Source: Helopsaltes ochotensis
Taxonomy: Eukaryota; Chordata; Aves; Passeriformes; Locustellidae
Reading direction: 5' to 3'
DNA length: 64,000 bases
Assembly (NCBI GenBank): GCA_013400155.1
Contig: VXBM01001318.1
Location: 11,022 to 75,021 of the forward strand
The position numbers and the translations under genes were made by a program. Under the pieces are notes generated by a model. That model did no database searches and was not told the DNA's origin. It saw nothing but the letters and a program-made list of their open reading frames with translations. This document shows, piece by piece, positions 12,217 through 24,935 of this stretch (within the stretch, counting starts at the first letter, position 1; every line of letters starts with the position of its first letter).

Positions 12217-15200
12217 GTAGAAATGCTTGACATTTCTCTCAGCAGAAATTTTGTGACCACTGAAAGAATCAGGCAAGAAAACAAGGCAGAGCCTCTGTTG
12301 TTATCCTGCTCCCTGTACCTCCGCACATCTCAGCTGTATTATTATTTTGGCATGGATGCCTTTCTTTAATTTGTTTACTGAACGTTTATTTCTTGACTGC
12401 CTGTCAATGAATCTTGACGTGTCTCTGAATTATTTCTTTAACAAATTCATTTTATTTGTATACACAAAGTTCAGTGGTTTTATGAGCCCATTCATGAGCC
12501 AAGCTATGCTTTCAATCAGCTTTCAAAAACTGGAAGAGAACATTCCAGTATTCTTGCTTTCCAGCAAAATACACTGATTTAATTTCATTTTTATCCAGAG
12601 TCTTCCTGCTGCGAATTGCCCAAGTTTGTACACCAATTTTCTGTTACTGTCCTGATATGAAAATGGAAACACAGTGATAACTTACAGAATGCTTACTGCT
12701 GACGTTTTATATTAAGGAACAAAACTAGAAACAGACCTCAACAATATGTATGACCATCAAGCCTTGCATTAAAATCAGTTTCTCCTGGTGTGAGGGGGGG
12801 GGAAAAAAAGAATAGTTTTGCTTTTAAAAACGACATCCCTTTGCAAAGGTCAGGGTCAGAACCTTGGTAGAACACCAAAAGCTTTGGGTGGCAGGCCTGT
12901 GGAAGCAGCTCCTTGCTGGGTATAAAGCACGTGCTGCTGCAGTAACCTCAGCGGTCATTTCGTCTGCTCATTGGACCAACAAGTTCCGTGCTCTCCTTTG
13001 GAAAAAGATGAGGCACAGAATATATTTAACAATTCCAGATATCACTTCCATAATGTCCTCTAAAGTTTGCTCGTTGAAGCAATCCCCTTTCCCCAGTATA
13101 ATTTATTAAATAGTGCCATCCAGTGGGAAGTGACTCTCAGCACAGCGAAACTCTGGAAAACCACGTTAACTGTAAATTCCTACCATTGATGCAACAGCAG
13201 AGAGTGTCTCCACAGTTTATCTTGTAAATAAGATGAGTTTTATAATAATCCCAACTTCCTGATGGTATTTTGTATGCTTTATGCAAGATACAGAAGCAAT
13301 TTTAAAAAGCAGGAATTCTCTGTGTGAAAGGACACATTTAAGGGGCATGATGAGGCTGCAGTACCAATCCTAAATCCTCCTAAATCCTTGACATGACAAG
13401 AGATGTTAAATTTTACTCCCAGGAGTTCTGAGTGTTCAGAGGGATAGGAAAATGTTGACAAGGAGTGACCTGACTATTGATTTTAATTCTACCAGTTCAT
13501 GTGTTAACTGAATTCCCAGAAAAAATGTCAGAATCATGATTTTTTTTTTTTAATTTCCAAAGCACCTGTGTGTTACTTGCTGTTGATGGAGCACAAATAC
13601 TGAGCACACACGTAAATTAAACCAAGAAGCATTTAGAGGGAGGCAAAAATCTGCTTTCCACTCACCTGTTGCTATTGAGTGTTTAGAGACCTGCAGAATT
13701 TGGTGCCAAGAGAAAGCACAGAAGTAAATTTCTGTGCAATTGGAAGAGCACTGAAGAGCCATCAGCAACCTGAGAGCTCATTCCTCTCCCCTGCTTTATA
13801 TTTCTCCATGAATTGCCAGCATGAATCACAGCTCTCTTCAGATAATGAAGTCTTAGAAATTTCATGATCTGATGTAGCAATATAAATCTATATGGCCACC
13901 CCATTAGAAACACCTTCCAGGGAACGAAATGTGCTTTCTGGAAGTCATTCAATGCAAATATTTCTGAGGGTTTTTTTTTTTTCTTTTTCTTGGCATTTCA
14001 CTAAAGAAACTGTAAGATGATAAATGTCATGCAATAGCAAAAACCACCAGAGTTCTATATCTGTAAAGTATTCTGAGTCAAAGGTACTGCATGAGCAGAA
14101 AAGTTCTTGGATGTAAACAGGATACATCAGTACCAGAAAATTTAGAAATGGGTCCATAGTCCAGTGTTCAGATATCCCTTCGAGTTATGCCAGAAAAGGG
14201 GAAATTAATACACTTGCTGTGGAGAATAGAGTAAAAAAAGAAAAGCATGCAGTACAGCACCCAAGTCTTGTAAAATTGTAACTGTACCAGGTATTTCTTT
14301 TATTAAAAAAAAAAAAATCAAGTGATGAGAAATGGCCTGGATATTAGCAGTTATTCAAAGTAAGAAGAAAGTATTACATTCTTCTAGGCTGGCATATTTC
14401 AGGAACAGAAACTGGCTCCACCACTGTTGCTATAGTCTTATTTTTTTCTCCTCTATTATGGAGATTATAGTGGAATTCAGCTCAACCAGTTCAAAAAGTT
14501 CTTCACCGATGCTTTGAGAACAGTGGAGTTTTAAACTGTACAATAATACATTTTAAAAGTATCTAGGGATGCTTGAAGATAGCTAAAAATAACAATAATT
14601 AGGTGTATTTGTAGATATAGGAAGAATATGAGTGAATTTAGGAGTTTTCCATTACTATCAGCTAAATTTGCAGTAAGAGGAAAACCATCTTTTTAACATG
14701 GGCAAGTTTTGTGGTGGCTTTATTTTATGTCCATTCGTGGCTGTTTAATAAAGGCTAGAGCATATAAAAAAGTAAATAAACAAAGAAACACCTCAAAACA
14801 CCACCAACCAAGAAGCCCAACAAAACAAACTTCCTCCAAGAATTTCAGACAAAAATAAGCTTGACCAACATTAGCAAAGTGTACTCATTAGCCCTCCCAA
14901 GACCTTTCCCGGTAACAGTGGCTCCTTGTCACATAATCAAACAATCTGAGTGCTCTGGAAGGTAACAAAACTCATCAGTATTTCCACTGGCCCAGTCGGT
15001 AAAGCTCTCTAATCCCCCTGTCAGGAAGGAAAACCTTCAGAATGTTTTATTTATTGATTAACACAGATCCCCACCCCAGGCTGACACCCGGAGACTGCTG
15101 AGAGCAGGGTGAGATCCCACCCTTGGCCAGACTCCCTGGACACCCAGACAGGCACGGGTAATGTCCAAGGCACAGATAAAAATCAATCTATAAACACCCA

Positions 15201-16080
15201 CAGCACCTGGGCAAGGGGACAAAACCTCTCTCAGAGTTTAGAAAAACCCGCGATAACATTTTTTTAAAAATTATTATTTCATTATATCACACATGGTGAG
15301 AGCAGGAGATAAGTAACCACAGCCTCCACTCTTGCTTTCTGAGTTAAAATTCAGAGGAAAAGGAACTTTGGCAAACAAGCCAGGCCATGAATGGATGGTT
15401 GTAAGGCAAGACAGGAGGACCCTAAAAAAAGAATCCAGAACTGAAATGCAGAACAGCAACAGGTGACCAAGCCAGAAAGGGATCACACACAGCCATGGAA
15501 ATGCTCCTGCACCTCCTGTTTTTTCCCAGGTTCTGGACTTAATAGAAGATCTAATCATATAAATTGTGCTGAAAACCCCAGAGGCATTTATTTTTCAGCT
15601 CTGGCTGTATGTGAATGCCCACACTGAAAATCTTTTTGGACAAAGGGTGAGGATTTGCAAACTGCTGTTCCTGGCTCAACGGAATGTGAACCCAGGTTTC
15701 TGAGGAAGAGTTTAATACATCCAACCACAGCGTTAGTGTTGCAGCTCCCTATCAGTTGAAATGCATGCTGTTTAGTAAATTTAGGATTTAAAAGTGAGAG
15801 AGAAATGAGAGAATTTCATCTACATCTTCCTATTTACAGGTTAAAAATAGGAAACCTAGCAGGCTGACAGTCTCACTGCTGTAGTGGCTAACAGTCCTTG
15901 TGAGGATCCTCTGACCCCTTTCTGCTCCAGGGTAATTAAAGAATAAAGTCTTGGCATTATATGGAGAAAGAACTGAATCCCCTTGCTTGTATTTCTCCAC
16001 TTGACAGAGTGGTTCTAAAATTAAACCCAGCAGCCTAGAGATCATAAAAATGCTCATCACTTTAAACTGGTGGACACTGG
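12216..16080. other. Unique DNA, no gene seen
   Basis: No recognisable gene or repeat. An A/C-rich low-complexity patch lies around 14765-14830, with short T or A runs near 13541, 13971 and 14305. Confidence 0.5.
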
Positions 16081-16132
16081 GCTGCCATCCAGATCAAGTC
16101 ACTTCCAACATCAAGTACTCTGTGGTTCTTTG
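16081..16132 (+). mobile_element. Possible old CR1 3' tip
   Basis: The words AGATCAAGTCACTTCCAAC and CTCTGTGGTTCT loosely follow the CR1 3' end, which normally reads as a GATGA...CTTCCAAC...ATTCTGTGATTCT series. It is short and diverged, so chance is possible. Confidence 0.3.
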
Positions 16133-16639
16133 AACTCCAGCAGAGCCCTTTCCCTTACATTGCCTTATCATTAGCTCATCACAAAACTAATTTTCAGTGT
16201 TTCCTTTGAGCTCAGAAACATCGAAGAAGACAAAGGGAAGGCTGCACAAAGCCTACACCACTTTCTGTTTGTGTTTTGTGCGTGGCACAGCCCCTCTGCA
16301 GAATGTGCGCTGGGCATTCTTTTCCTCTCTGGGGTCACAGCACATAGATCCTGATTTTCAGTGGCCTGTTCCCTAATAATTATTATCTCCACTCTCATTA
16401 TGTACAATATCCACGTTGCCCAGCTTGAGATGCTCCATGAAGTCCTGTGGAATAAATTCTCCTCAAAGGTGTTTCCAACACAGATCCAACCCCCAACCCC
16501 ACACCAGCTACTATGAAGAATAACTCTACCCCAGTCAAAACCTCCACAAAATTATTGCTTGCATTAAGTTATGAATATTTTCTGTATGCAGCTTCTTAGG
16601 AATTGATTATCTCTTTATAAATTCTTTTTTTTTTTTTTT

Positions 16640-16965
16640 ACACCAAGGAAAATAAGCCAGAATATTAGTTACCCAAAATCTCATACAAATTATTCTAATG
16701 GTAATCTTAATTAATTTAACCTTTTTATAGGCACAAAAATTTCAAGCAATTAGTTTCTTCTAATTGTGCCAACAGAATTAGTAATGTCTTAATTATTATA
16801 GCATAAAAGTTGGAATAATGTAGCTGTTAATTAAACTCAAAATATTGCTAAATAATTATTCTCAAGAACATAATTTTTACTAATTAAAGCATTATTACTA
16901 AATATAATTTCACAAGTTATTTTATACAAGTATTCAACTCTTAATTAAATTATCAGATGAACAGA
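16640..16965. promoter_or_regulatory. Dense TAAT cluster, candidate conserved noncoding element
   Basis: This is the densest TAAT block in the window: more than fifteen TAAT or ATTA cores in about 320 bp, including several TTAATTAA-like palindromic pairs near 16709, 16829 and 16942. Spaced, palindromic homeodomain cores are typical of developmental enhancers in gene deserts. Activity and conservation cannot be judged from one sequence. Confidence 0.3.
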
Positions 16966-18217
16966 AACAGTCAGATGCTAGAAGTTCTGCAGTTTGGAAA
17001 CAGTTATGGTTAGTTGACTATATATTTTAAAAATAAGTGCTTCTGCCCTAGAAAATGATTTGGCACTTGATAAAGGGTTCAACAGCAGCACCTTCAGTGA
17101 ATTCAACCCACCTACTCATCACTCTGGACCAAGAGGCAGCAAATAAAAGTCCTGGAAGCTGGTATAGAACCAATGAACTTTTTCAAGGTATTACTCAAAT
17201 TAACTGTACAGGCAAGCATGCAGCACGGGGCAGAGGGGCCGGACAGGGCTCTTGGTGCAGGAATTCTTCCTGCAGCACCTCATTCCTGCAGGGAGAATAT
17301 GACATGACCGAAGCATCCACTCCATGGACTCACCATACCACAGCCAAAAGAAGGAAAGGAAAAGTTTTCTCCACATAGGGAAGTTTTCACCACAGCTCCC
17401 TTTTCCCCACATCTCCATTTTTCTCCGCCAGCTCCCTCATGAAAGCAAAACCCAAGGGTTCTAAACAGATCCGTCAGCACTGGATCCCCTGCTCTGGATC
17501 TGACAGAAGGCAGGATCAAATCTCCCCACTTAGCTCACGCTCACTTCAGTCAACACCAGAGTTAAATTTATCCAAGTAGAGTATCTCCATTTTCCAGAAT
17601 TCCTTGAATCAGCCAAAATCCCCACACCTGTAGTGGTGACCATTGCCTAGAAAGGACAATCCTGACCATCCTTAGCTTGGCCTCTGTGAATCCTGAATGT
17701 GAGCTTCCCTAGGGGTCAAGGGTTGTTCTTCTGCTCAAAATGAATAAACTCATCCCAAAAGCCATCCCACTAATGCCGCTTAGCATGCAGTAAAATTACT
17801 ATGATTTTATCCCATAGTTTTATTTTGTAATTTAAGCACACCATGCCTAACATGAAGAAAGGAAAAATACCCAAAATCTCTGCTCTGGGTACCTTTTCAC
17901 AACAAATTTCAACTGTGAAGACAGACCCTCCAAACCCATGAAAGCTGTTTTAATGTTCAAAGCACAAGTTCCACTGCTCCTGCCAAACTGAAGAGGTTCC
18001 CAAAGTAATCAGTATCATATTCCAAAATTACATAGGAGGCTTACAGCAAAGCTTGCTGAATGACAACAAATTCCCTATAGCTTCTGAATTATAAATATAG
18101 AGACAACATTTCCCAGGATCATGAGTATTTTCCAGACTTGGCAACTCTAAAAATACTAGGTCCTGGATGATTTGCTAGGCCAAAGCCTCTGAACTGGGTG
18201 GATAAGAGAAAATGTGA
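16966..18217. other. Unique DNA, no gene seen
   Basis: No recognisable gene. Overlapping short frames on both strands near 17050-17520 have no known domain. Confidence 0.5.
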
Positions 18218-18234
18218 GGGAGGGAGGGGGGGGG
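18218..18234 (+). other. G-quadruplex-type motif
   Basis: The G-runs read GGG-A-GGG-A-G9, enough for four runs of at least three G with one-base loops. Such short loops favour stable quadruplexes. It lies in unique noncoding DNA. Confidence 0.6.
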
Positions 18235-19639
18235 AAGTGTAAAATTAATTATTGCAGTTTAAACTTGAAAGAATGGGGACTCTTGATGCATATTTATAAC
18301 CCATTTTTCTGGGAAGAGCAGAAAATAAGACATCTGAAACACCAGGCATCCACTTTATTTCATTACTACGCCCTTTCTAGACGCCTGCAAAAAAACCCCA
18401 ACACTTCTGTGTTGGTCAGCATCAGCTGCTGGAGCTTCCCCCTGTTCAAAGAGCATCACCAGGGGTTTATTTGGTACCTGTGCCCTCGAATTCTCGCGGC
18501 CACAGAGGTGTGGAACACCCCGAGCCTGCTGCTGTTGCCTTGGGCAGGGCTCCACCCCTGTGCAGCAGATTGGGACACACCCTTTGCACAATTCTGCTCC
18601 AGATGAACCTCCTTTTGTTCAAGGCAGCCCAACAACAGATTTTTATAGCAAAAGTACCCCGAGAGAAACTAAGGGCAGTTGCCAGGAAGTGTGTAAGGGC
18701 TCAGTGCCAGCAGTCAGTGGTATTTGAGACCTCAAAAGCTTCATGTGCCAGAGACTGCTCTCTTAGAAATCAATGATGGATTTTCCTTCCACGAACCCCC
18801 AAATGTTTGTTCAATATTCAGTTTCAGCCTTTATTTAGGCCATGCTTTTCAAATCCACGTTTCAGATATGATCAGACAGCCTTTTCGGTGAGAGCTTTGC
18901 TTGACAGAGCCAGTCTGTGCTTTGATAGCTTAAAACACTTCTGAGAGAAAATGTTCCAAACAAAGCAGAATTTGTAACATCAGCAAAGTTATTTTTCACT
19001 TTTCACAAGTAACTTATTTTCATCACCTGTGAACACTGCAAAATGACTGCTGTGAAAGAAAAGAAAGCACTGAAATTCCTTACCAAAATATCTGAATATA
19101 AAAGTTGAGCAGGGGAGTACAAGAAAACAGAATTCCCTGAAGCATCACATTGTTACCAATAGAAATTTCAGCTCCCATTAGGAGAGCCTAGGACTGGTCT
19201 CTGGCCCACCAGTTACTCTTCCTTTATGACAAAAAGGCAGCATCCAAATGATCACTCTGAAAGTCAGTTTCTCATCATTGTAAGATTTACAGGTTTTGTC
19301 TGGATGCCAACACGGTCATGGAAGGTTTTGGGGATGTGGCGCAGTACTCCGGGTCTGCAGGAGGGAGTGAGACAGTCACCAAGTAACACGGTGCTTGCTA
19401 CAAATATCTAAAGCTGGACTTCTGTTGGAGTACGTGTATGTATCCTGTCAGTTTCCTGTCCATTCACAGCTGTGTAGGAGTCACTGTAGTTCCGTGCGGT
19501 CGGAGGGTGTTCCAGCTGTAACCTTGTACCCAGCTCGGTGTGATCTGTGCGGGGCAGAGCAGCCACAGCTCAGGAGCTGCTGCAGTGCTGGGGATGCTCT
19601 TCAATGCCAGAGGGAAAGCCGAGGAGAGGAAAGGGGATC
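18235..19639. other. Unique DNA, possibly including the 5' part of an LTR
   Basis: No gene recognised. The GC content rises after about 19440, and this GC-rich part may belong to the LTR-like unit that follows, whose 5' boundary I could not fix. Confidence 0.4.
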
Positions 19640-20082
19640 TTCCTTTCCCTCAGATGGCTCCGGAGCGGGGCGCGCTCCGGCCCTGATTGGTGACACACCC
19701 CGCCAATCACTCCAGGGGAAGGCATGATTGGTCCAGGAAGGCTCTCCAAAGGACCAATAGAAACCCGGAAAATGGGCCAATCATGGGGAGGATCCTAAAG
19801 CCACCAATCAGGAGGGGACAGAAGATACAAAAAGGGACCGAGGCCCCGAGGGAGCGCCTTTTCTGAGGGACAGCACGTCCTGAGGGAGGGGCCCGTATAA
19901 TATTATATATTATAATCTATGATATATAGATTATAGTTAGAACGTATCTGTGGGAGCTCGGGCTTGTCGCAAAGAGTCTGGGGCTAGCCCGGCTCTTTTG
20001 ATGTTCTGGCAGTCGTTTTGCTTTCAATAAACGATTGGCCTTTTTTTTTATCAACGCTGGATTTGTGGCCTCGTTTATAACA
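19640..20082 (+). mobile_element. LTR-like unit (5' edge unresolved)
   Basis: The order of signals is that of an LTR. Several CCAAT/ATTGG boxes (19685-19800) precede a TATA-like GATACAAAAA, then an AATAAA poly(A) signal at 20026-20031 and a U5-like segment ending TTTATAACA at 20082. I found no matching TG start with a target duplication, so the 5' end may lie as far back as about 19430 or the element may be truncated. No coding region is attached. Confidence 0.6.
19911..19935. other. Perfect AT hairpin inside the LTR-like unit
   Basis: TATAATCTAT and ATAGATTATA form a 10-bp perfect stem around the loop GATAT. It sits between the TATA-like element and the poly(A) signal, so it would be in the R or leader part of a transcript. 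A run of alternating T and A precedes it. Confidence 0.85.
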
Positions 20083-20326
20083 GTACTCATTAGTGGTCCC
20101 AGGCTGGGAGAAGGTACTAAACCCCATTTAATCAGCTGTGAAAAGTAGCAGAACACGGATACTCCCTCTGGAGCCGGAGATCTCTGCTGCAGCCCTGCCT
20201 CAGGGTCTCCCACCGCCCTGCCCTTGGCATTCCAGCTGCTCCACGGTGGGATTGCAGCACCAGCATTCCCTGACTGCCTCTGTCCTCCTGGGAGAGGAAA
20301 GAGGGACTTTTCCAAACACCACCATT

Positions 20327-20830
20327 TGTTGGGTTCTGTTATTAATCTGTTTCTTATATGTTGAATTGCCTTGATTTCAGTTTGGCAAGCCCCTCCCCTG
20401 CCCTCCATTCTCTGCCAATTCCCCCCCTCCTCATTAAGCTGCCTGTCTGTTATTCGGCTGCCGCTCCCAGTTTCCAGAAAACTCGATAGAGAGGCCTCAA
20501 ATGATTTGATGAAGGTTTGGGAAAACCCACCCCATCAAGATTCTCATTTGTCTCCTAAGTTATCCCTCAAACTCTGTCCCCTCCCTGGTTCTTTCCTACT
20601 GGATTGTTAATGTACCCATTGTTTTGTCACTCTCCTGGGATAAAAGGCTAATGTAAGGAAAGAGGCGGTGCTCAGTCCAGGGAGCTGCCCCTGAAGCTGG
20701 AACGCTCTCTCCCTTGGGGGAGAGAAATAAAGGTTTTGGACTATGCTGTCTGCCTGAGTCACACTTCAAGACTTTGCCATTGATGCTGGTCTCTGCAGTG
20801 CAGAGGGAGAAAGGAAAAGAGCCCACGACA
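20327..20830 (+). mobile_element. Solo LTR, TGTTGGG...CCCACGACA ends
   Basis: It starts TGTTGGG and ends CCCACGACA, a pair of near-inverted ends typical of LTRs. In between are a TATA-like GATAAAAG at 20639-20646 and AATAAA at 20726-20731, about 85 bp apart. The flanks ACCATT and GCTCCC do not match, so either the ends are slightly misplaced or the insertion has recombined. It lies 244 bp after the preceding LTR-like unit on the same strand but does not resemble it, so the pair is not one provirus. Confidence 0.65.
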
Positions 20831-23559
20831 GCTCCCGAACCGTTTGTTCAGAGGAATTTTTTCCCTAGCGCTGGTCTGGTGTGTTAAGCTAGCCTGGGTG
20901 AGCAGGGTGAAGAACCTGTAGAGAGCACGGCATCAGCCATTCAGCTCCTGTGAGCCACTCAGCATCATCAAATCTCCCAGCAAGGACAGCCCAGCTCTGG
21001 AACACGTTTTTCCATCACCAGCAGACGCCGATTTCAAGCCTAACCCTGCAGCTGAGCACATGTTGTTTACCTTCACTTGTGAATCTCCCCTGATGCCAAG
21101 AGGGTCAGAGGCTGCTGCTATTAGAGGAAATGCAGTGCATCTTTTATTACCATAATGCATCAGGAAATTCAGAATTGAGCATTAACTGTAAACACGGGGA
21201 CAAAAGGCCAGCGATTTTTAAATGCTGTTTACCACTTAACAACTGTTTTCATTTTGATTTGGCAATACAAGCTAAACCTCTAGAGTCCAAGTAATAGAAA
21301 GTCTTTCTGTTTTATTTCAAGACAGTCATTTCAGTAAGTGTAAAAAAAAAAATCATTTCTCCATGCAAAGCTACTCAATAAAGAAATTTAGAGGATATTA
21401 TTTGTTAAAATCTTGTTCTCTAGCTCTATTTTAAATTTTATTAAACACAACATATTGCTTGAATGAAATTATTAACTTTTTTGAAGTAAAATAATTAGAT
21501 GTTAATAAATAAATTGTCATGTCAGAACATCGCTGGTTTGATCAGATAACAATTTCATCAGAGTTTGGCCATCAAAACAGAAATTATCAGTTAGCACAAA
21601 GTCTCCAGTGACTGCCACTTCACTGTGAAAGAGCAACTTCGAGCTAATGCTTGTGTGTGTCCACTGATGTAAGAGTGTGGTGAATTAGTGAAAATGTTTT
21701 TTAACTTTTTGATTATTCCAGTGTGCAAACACCTATAATTTAAAAAAAAAATATGGAAACACTGTGTACCTTGGATGCTGAACATTAGTTTAACATGCAA
21801 CTATTAGCTGTAATATTTAGCTAAAAATTTACAGCATTAACAATTACAAAAATGTGTAGGTAACAAGTAAAACCAAATGCAGAAGGTACATGATGTGTAT
21901 TCTGGGGTTTCTGGGAGAATTCCTTAGGATTCCTTACAGAGACACACCAATGGCATTAAATGCACATTTTTTGTTGAAAGAACTGGAAAGTCACTAAGCT
22001 TCAGTTGTTGGTTTAAAAAAGGGAATGTCCTCTCTCCCTCCCCCTCAAAGCAGGTTTTCATTATAAGCACAGAACATTTTCAGTCTCCCCATTTCAGCCA
22101 GCGGGAATAGTGATCTGTGGAAGCACGGATTTCTGTCAGTTGGCTCTCACAGACTCCAAAAAGTCCTGCCCAGAAGCTTCCCCCAGGTGTTCCAGTTCCA
22201 GGGCTGTCCAGCTGCTGAGGGGTTACTGCAATGATGGAAACATCTGCAGTTCTCACAAACCTGGGACACAGGCACTCAGGCAAAGATTGAAGCTTCCAAA
22301 ATCTGTTCTGTCACAGGACTGGCTCTTCCTCAACTTTTCTGAGGAATGTTAACCCCCAGGACTGCTAGAAAATATTGTAATAGATGCCTCTTCTCTTTCA
22401 TCCCCTTCTGAAAATCTTTCAATATTTGGGGAAAAGAAAAAACCCAAACATTGTTACCTCCTGCTTGCAGACACTTTGGAAACTTCAACTGTTTTTCAGA
22501 TGCTTTGTTTGGAATAAATAGCATTTAAGCTAGAAAGAATCTGATTTAGGGACAGCTCTCCTCTCCACTCATTGTATACTTACAATTTCAAGTGTGCTAG
22601 AATTGAATCTCAGTAAAAAAAAAAACAAAAGGAGCCCAATATTCTCCTTACATCAGCCAGAAGGTTTAATGGGGATAATGTGGAATGATTGATGGCATTC
22701 TTCTTCTCTGTCATTACCTCTGAGAGCCACTGTTGGTAACCTGAAGAGGATAATCACCTCTGGAAAGTAGAGTTTGTGGTCAGGTAGAGTAACCCCAGTC
22801 ACAGAGAGCCCGACAGTGGATTAAATACCTACTTTCTATTATTTGATATTGTTTTCTCTTATGTTGCTGCACTGATTTCTCCGACTGATTTCTCTGTGGA
22901 CATTAGAGGATGAGAAAGCACTCTGTCCTCAGTGGTGGAGAGCAAAAACTAAATACAAAATCTGGATTTTTTTTTTCTCCTGCACACTGAAATAGAAAAC
23001 TCCAAAATTGTTCCATTTCCCCACCACTTCCTTCTGTGGCCCCAGTGCCAGTGTATTAAAGCTGGCCTCGATTGTCTGGAGTCATTTCCATTCACCACCA
23101 GAAACAAGATTTAAAAATACAAATGTTAAGTAACATAAAGGGTTGTGGGGACCAGCAACACCATTCCCTTGATCAGCTCAGTCCAGCACCAGCTGTAAGC
23201 CAGGAATGAATGATACAGCAGAGGAAGCACCAGAAATATCAACATCAAGGCTCCCCCTGCCCTCCTCCTGTGCCAGGAGACTCTGGCAGATCCTCTGCTG
23301 GCTGTGGGGAATAAAAGCCAACGGAATCTGTAATCCCATCAAGGATCCAGCTCACCCCATGACCACTGCCATCTCCACCTCTCTGATCCTTAAATGCCAT
23401 GAAACAAACTGCTGGCAATTTGAACAAACCTGAATTAAAGTTTTGACTGGAAAAATTGCATGCCAGTGGGAATAAGAAACACAGACTCTAGCTCTAGTTA
23501 CCTTTTTGTTTTTTCTCCTCTATTTAAAAGGGTTGGCTTTTTGGTTGGTTGGGTTTTTG
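20831..23559. other. Unique DNA, no gene seen
   Basis: AT-rich unique sequence, with TAAT-rich stretches near 21230-21560 and 21790-21870. No exon, RNA gene or recognisable repeat. Confidence 0.5.
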
Positions 23560-24364
23560 GGGGTGTTTTTTTGTTTCTGTTTTTGGGGTTTTTTTGNNNN
23601 NNNNNNNNNNNNNNNNNNNNNNNNNNNNNNNNNNNNNNNNNNNNNNNNNNNNNNNNNNNNNNNNNNNNNNNNNNNNNNNNNNNNNNNNNNNNNNNNNNNN
23701 NNNNNNNNNNNNNNNNNNNNNNNNNNNNNNNNNNNNNNNNNNNNNNNNNNNNNNNNNNNNNNNNNNNNNNNNNNNNNNNNNNNNNNNNNNNNNNNNNNNN
23801 NNNNNNNNNNNNNNNNNNNNNNNNNNNNNNNNNNNNNNNNNNNNNNNNNNNNNNNNNNNNNNNNNNNNNNNNNNNNNNNNNNNNNNNNNNNNNNNNNNNN
23901 NNNNNNNNNNNNNNNNNNNNNNNNNNNNNNNNNNNNNNNNNNNNNNNNNNNNNNNNNNNNNNNNNNNNNNNNNNNNNNNNNNNNNNNNNNNNNNNNNNNN
24001 NNNNNNNNNNNNNNNNNNNNNNNNNNNNNNNNNNNNNNNNNNNNNNNNNNNNNNNNNNNNNNNNNNNNNNNNNNNNNNNNNNNNNNNNNNNNNNNNNNNN
24101 NNNNNNNNNNNNNNNNNNNNNNNNNNNNNNNNNNNNNNNNNNNNNNNNNNNNNNNNNNNNNNNNNNNNNNNNNNNNNNNNNNNNNNNNNNNNNNNNNNNN
24201 NNNNNNNNNNNNNNNNNNNNNNNNNNNNNNNNNNNNNNNNNNNNNNNNNNNNNNNNNNNNNNNNNNNNNNNNNNNNNNNNNNNNNNNNNNNNNNNNNNNN
24301 NNNNNNNNNNNNNNNNNNNNNNNNNNNNNNNNNNNNNNNNNNNNNNNNNNNNNNNNNNNNNNNN
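23560..24364. other. G/T-rich edge and assembly gap (23597-24364)
   Basis: 768 undetermined bases follow a G/T-only edge with runs GGG, GGGGG and GGGG separated by T tracts. The gap probably marks a G/T simple repeat or structured DNA that stopped sequencing. All apparent reading frames across it are artefacts of N. Confidence 0.95.
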
Positions 24365-24569
24365 CATTGTCATCCAGAGGAATAATCCTCACTCTAGGAA
24401 CATCAAGGTTTCAGCCTTCCCTGTTCCTGACCTTTTCATCATTAACGTTGTGGATTCTATATTTAAAAAAAAAAAGGGGGGGAAAAAAAAAAGAGAAAAG
24501 AGTAATTGTTATTTTTTCCTCTTGAAAGATACAGTTTCTCTGTTTAGTTGGTCCTTCACCAGGTGATCA

Positions 24570-24935
24570 TCTTGCTCTAAACCCTAAAGAAGGGTCGTAG
24601 TAGGACACGAGAGGAACACATACAACTCTGTCCACATTCCAAGGCATAAAAGCTTGACCTTTATTCTCTGATCCAAATATATAGCATTTTCACCCAGACC
24701 GTGGATTGGAGGATAATGTCACCACCCTTCCAACCACATTGGTCAAACCAAATGTCCATCAATTGTCCCCTCCTCAAGAGAGAGGAATGAAAACAAACCT
24801 GTGGTAACATAAGCATTACTTCTATTTATAACACTCGTGTGAGAAAGAACTAAAAACTATGAAAAACATCAGAAACTGTGAACAACATCAGAAAGGCTGA
24901 AAAATCAGAGCGACAGCAGACAGAGATGCCAAGGT
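24570..24935 (-). mobile_element. LTR-like unit, minus strand (edges approximate)
   Basis: Read on the minus strand, the unit has a CCAAT-type box (plus ATTGG near 24743), a TA-rich block (plus 24687-24694) and an AATAAA signal (plus 24660-24665 reads TTTATT). The order and spacing echo the family A LTRs: TTTATT, then TATAT-ATTTT, then CAGACC, then ATTGGTCAAACC. It may be a distant relative. No flanking duplication could be identified, so both ends are estimates. Confidence 0.5.

Noticed and set aside
11700..12369. Frames of 208 and 127 codons with long Lys or Phe runs
   Set aside because: They run through the homopolymer tract at 12082-12215.
19331..19405. tRNA-like start (GGGATGTGGCGCAGT resembles an A box)
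   Set aside because: No B box or T-arm consensus follows within tRNA length and no cloverleaf can be drawn.
19346..20088. GTACTC at 19346 and at 20083 as a target duplication for the first LTR-like unit
   Set aside because: The sequence after the left copy begins CGGG and not TG, and a 6-bp match in this distance is not unlikely by chance.
23460..24566. Long frames of up to 368 codons
   Set aside because: They are created by undetermined bases in the assembly gap.
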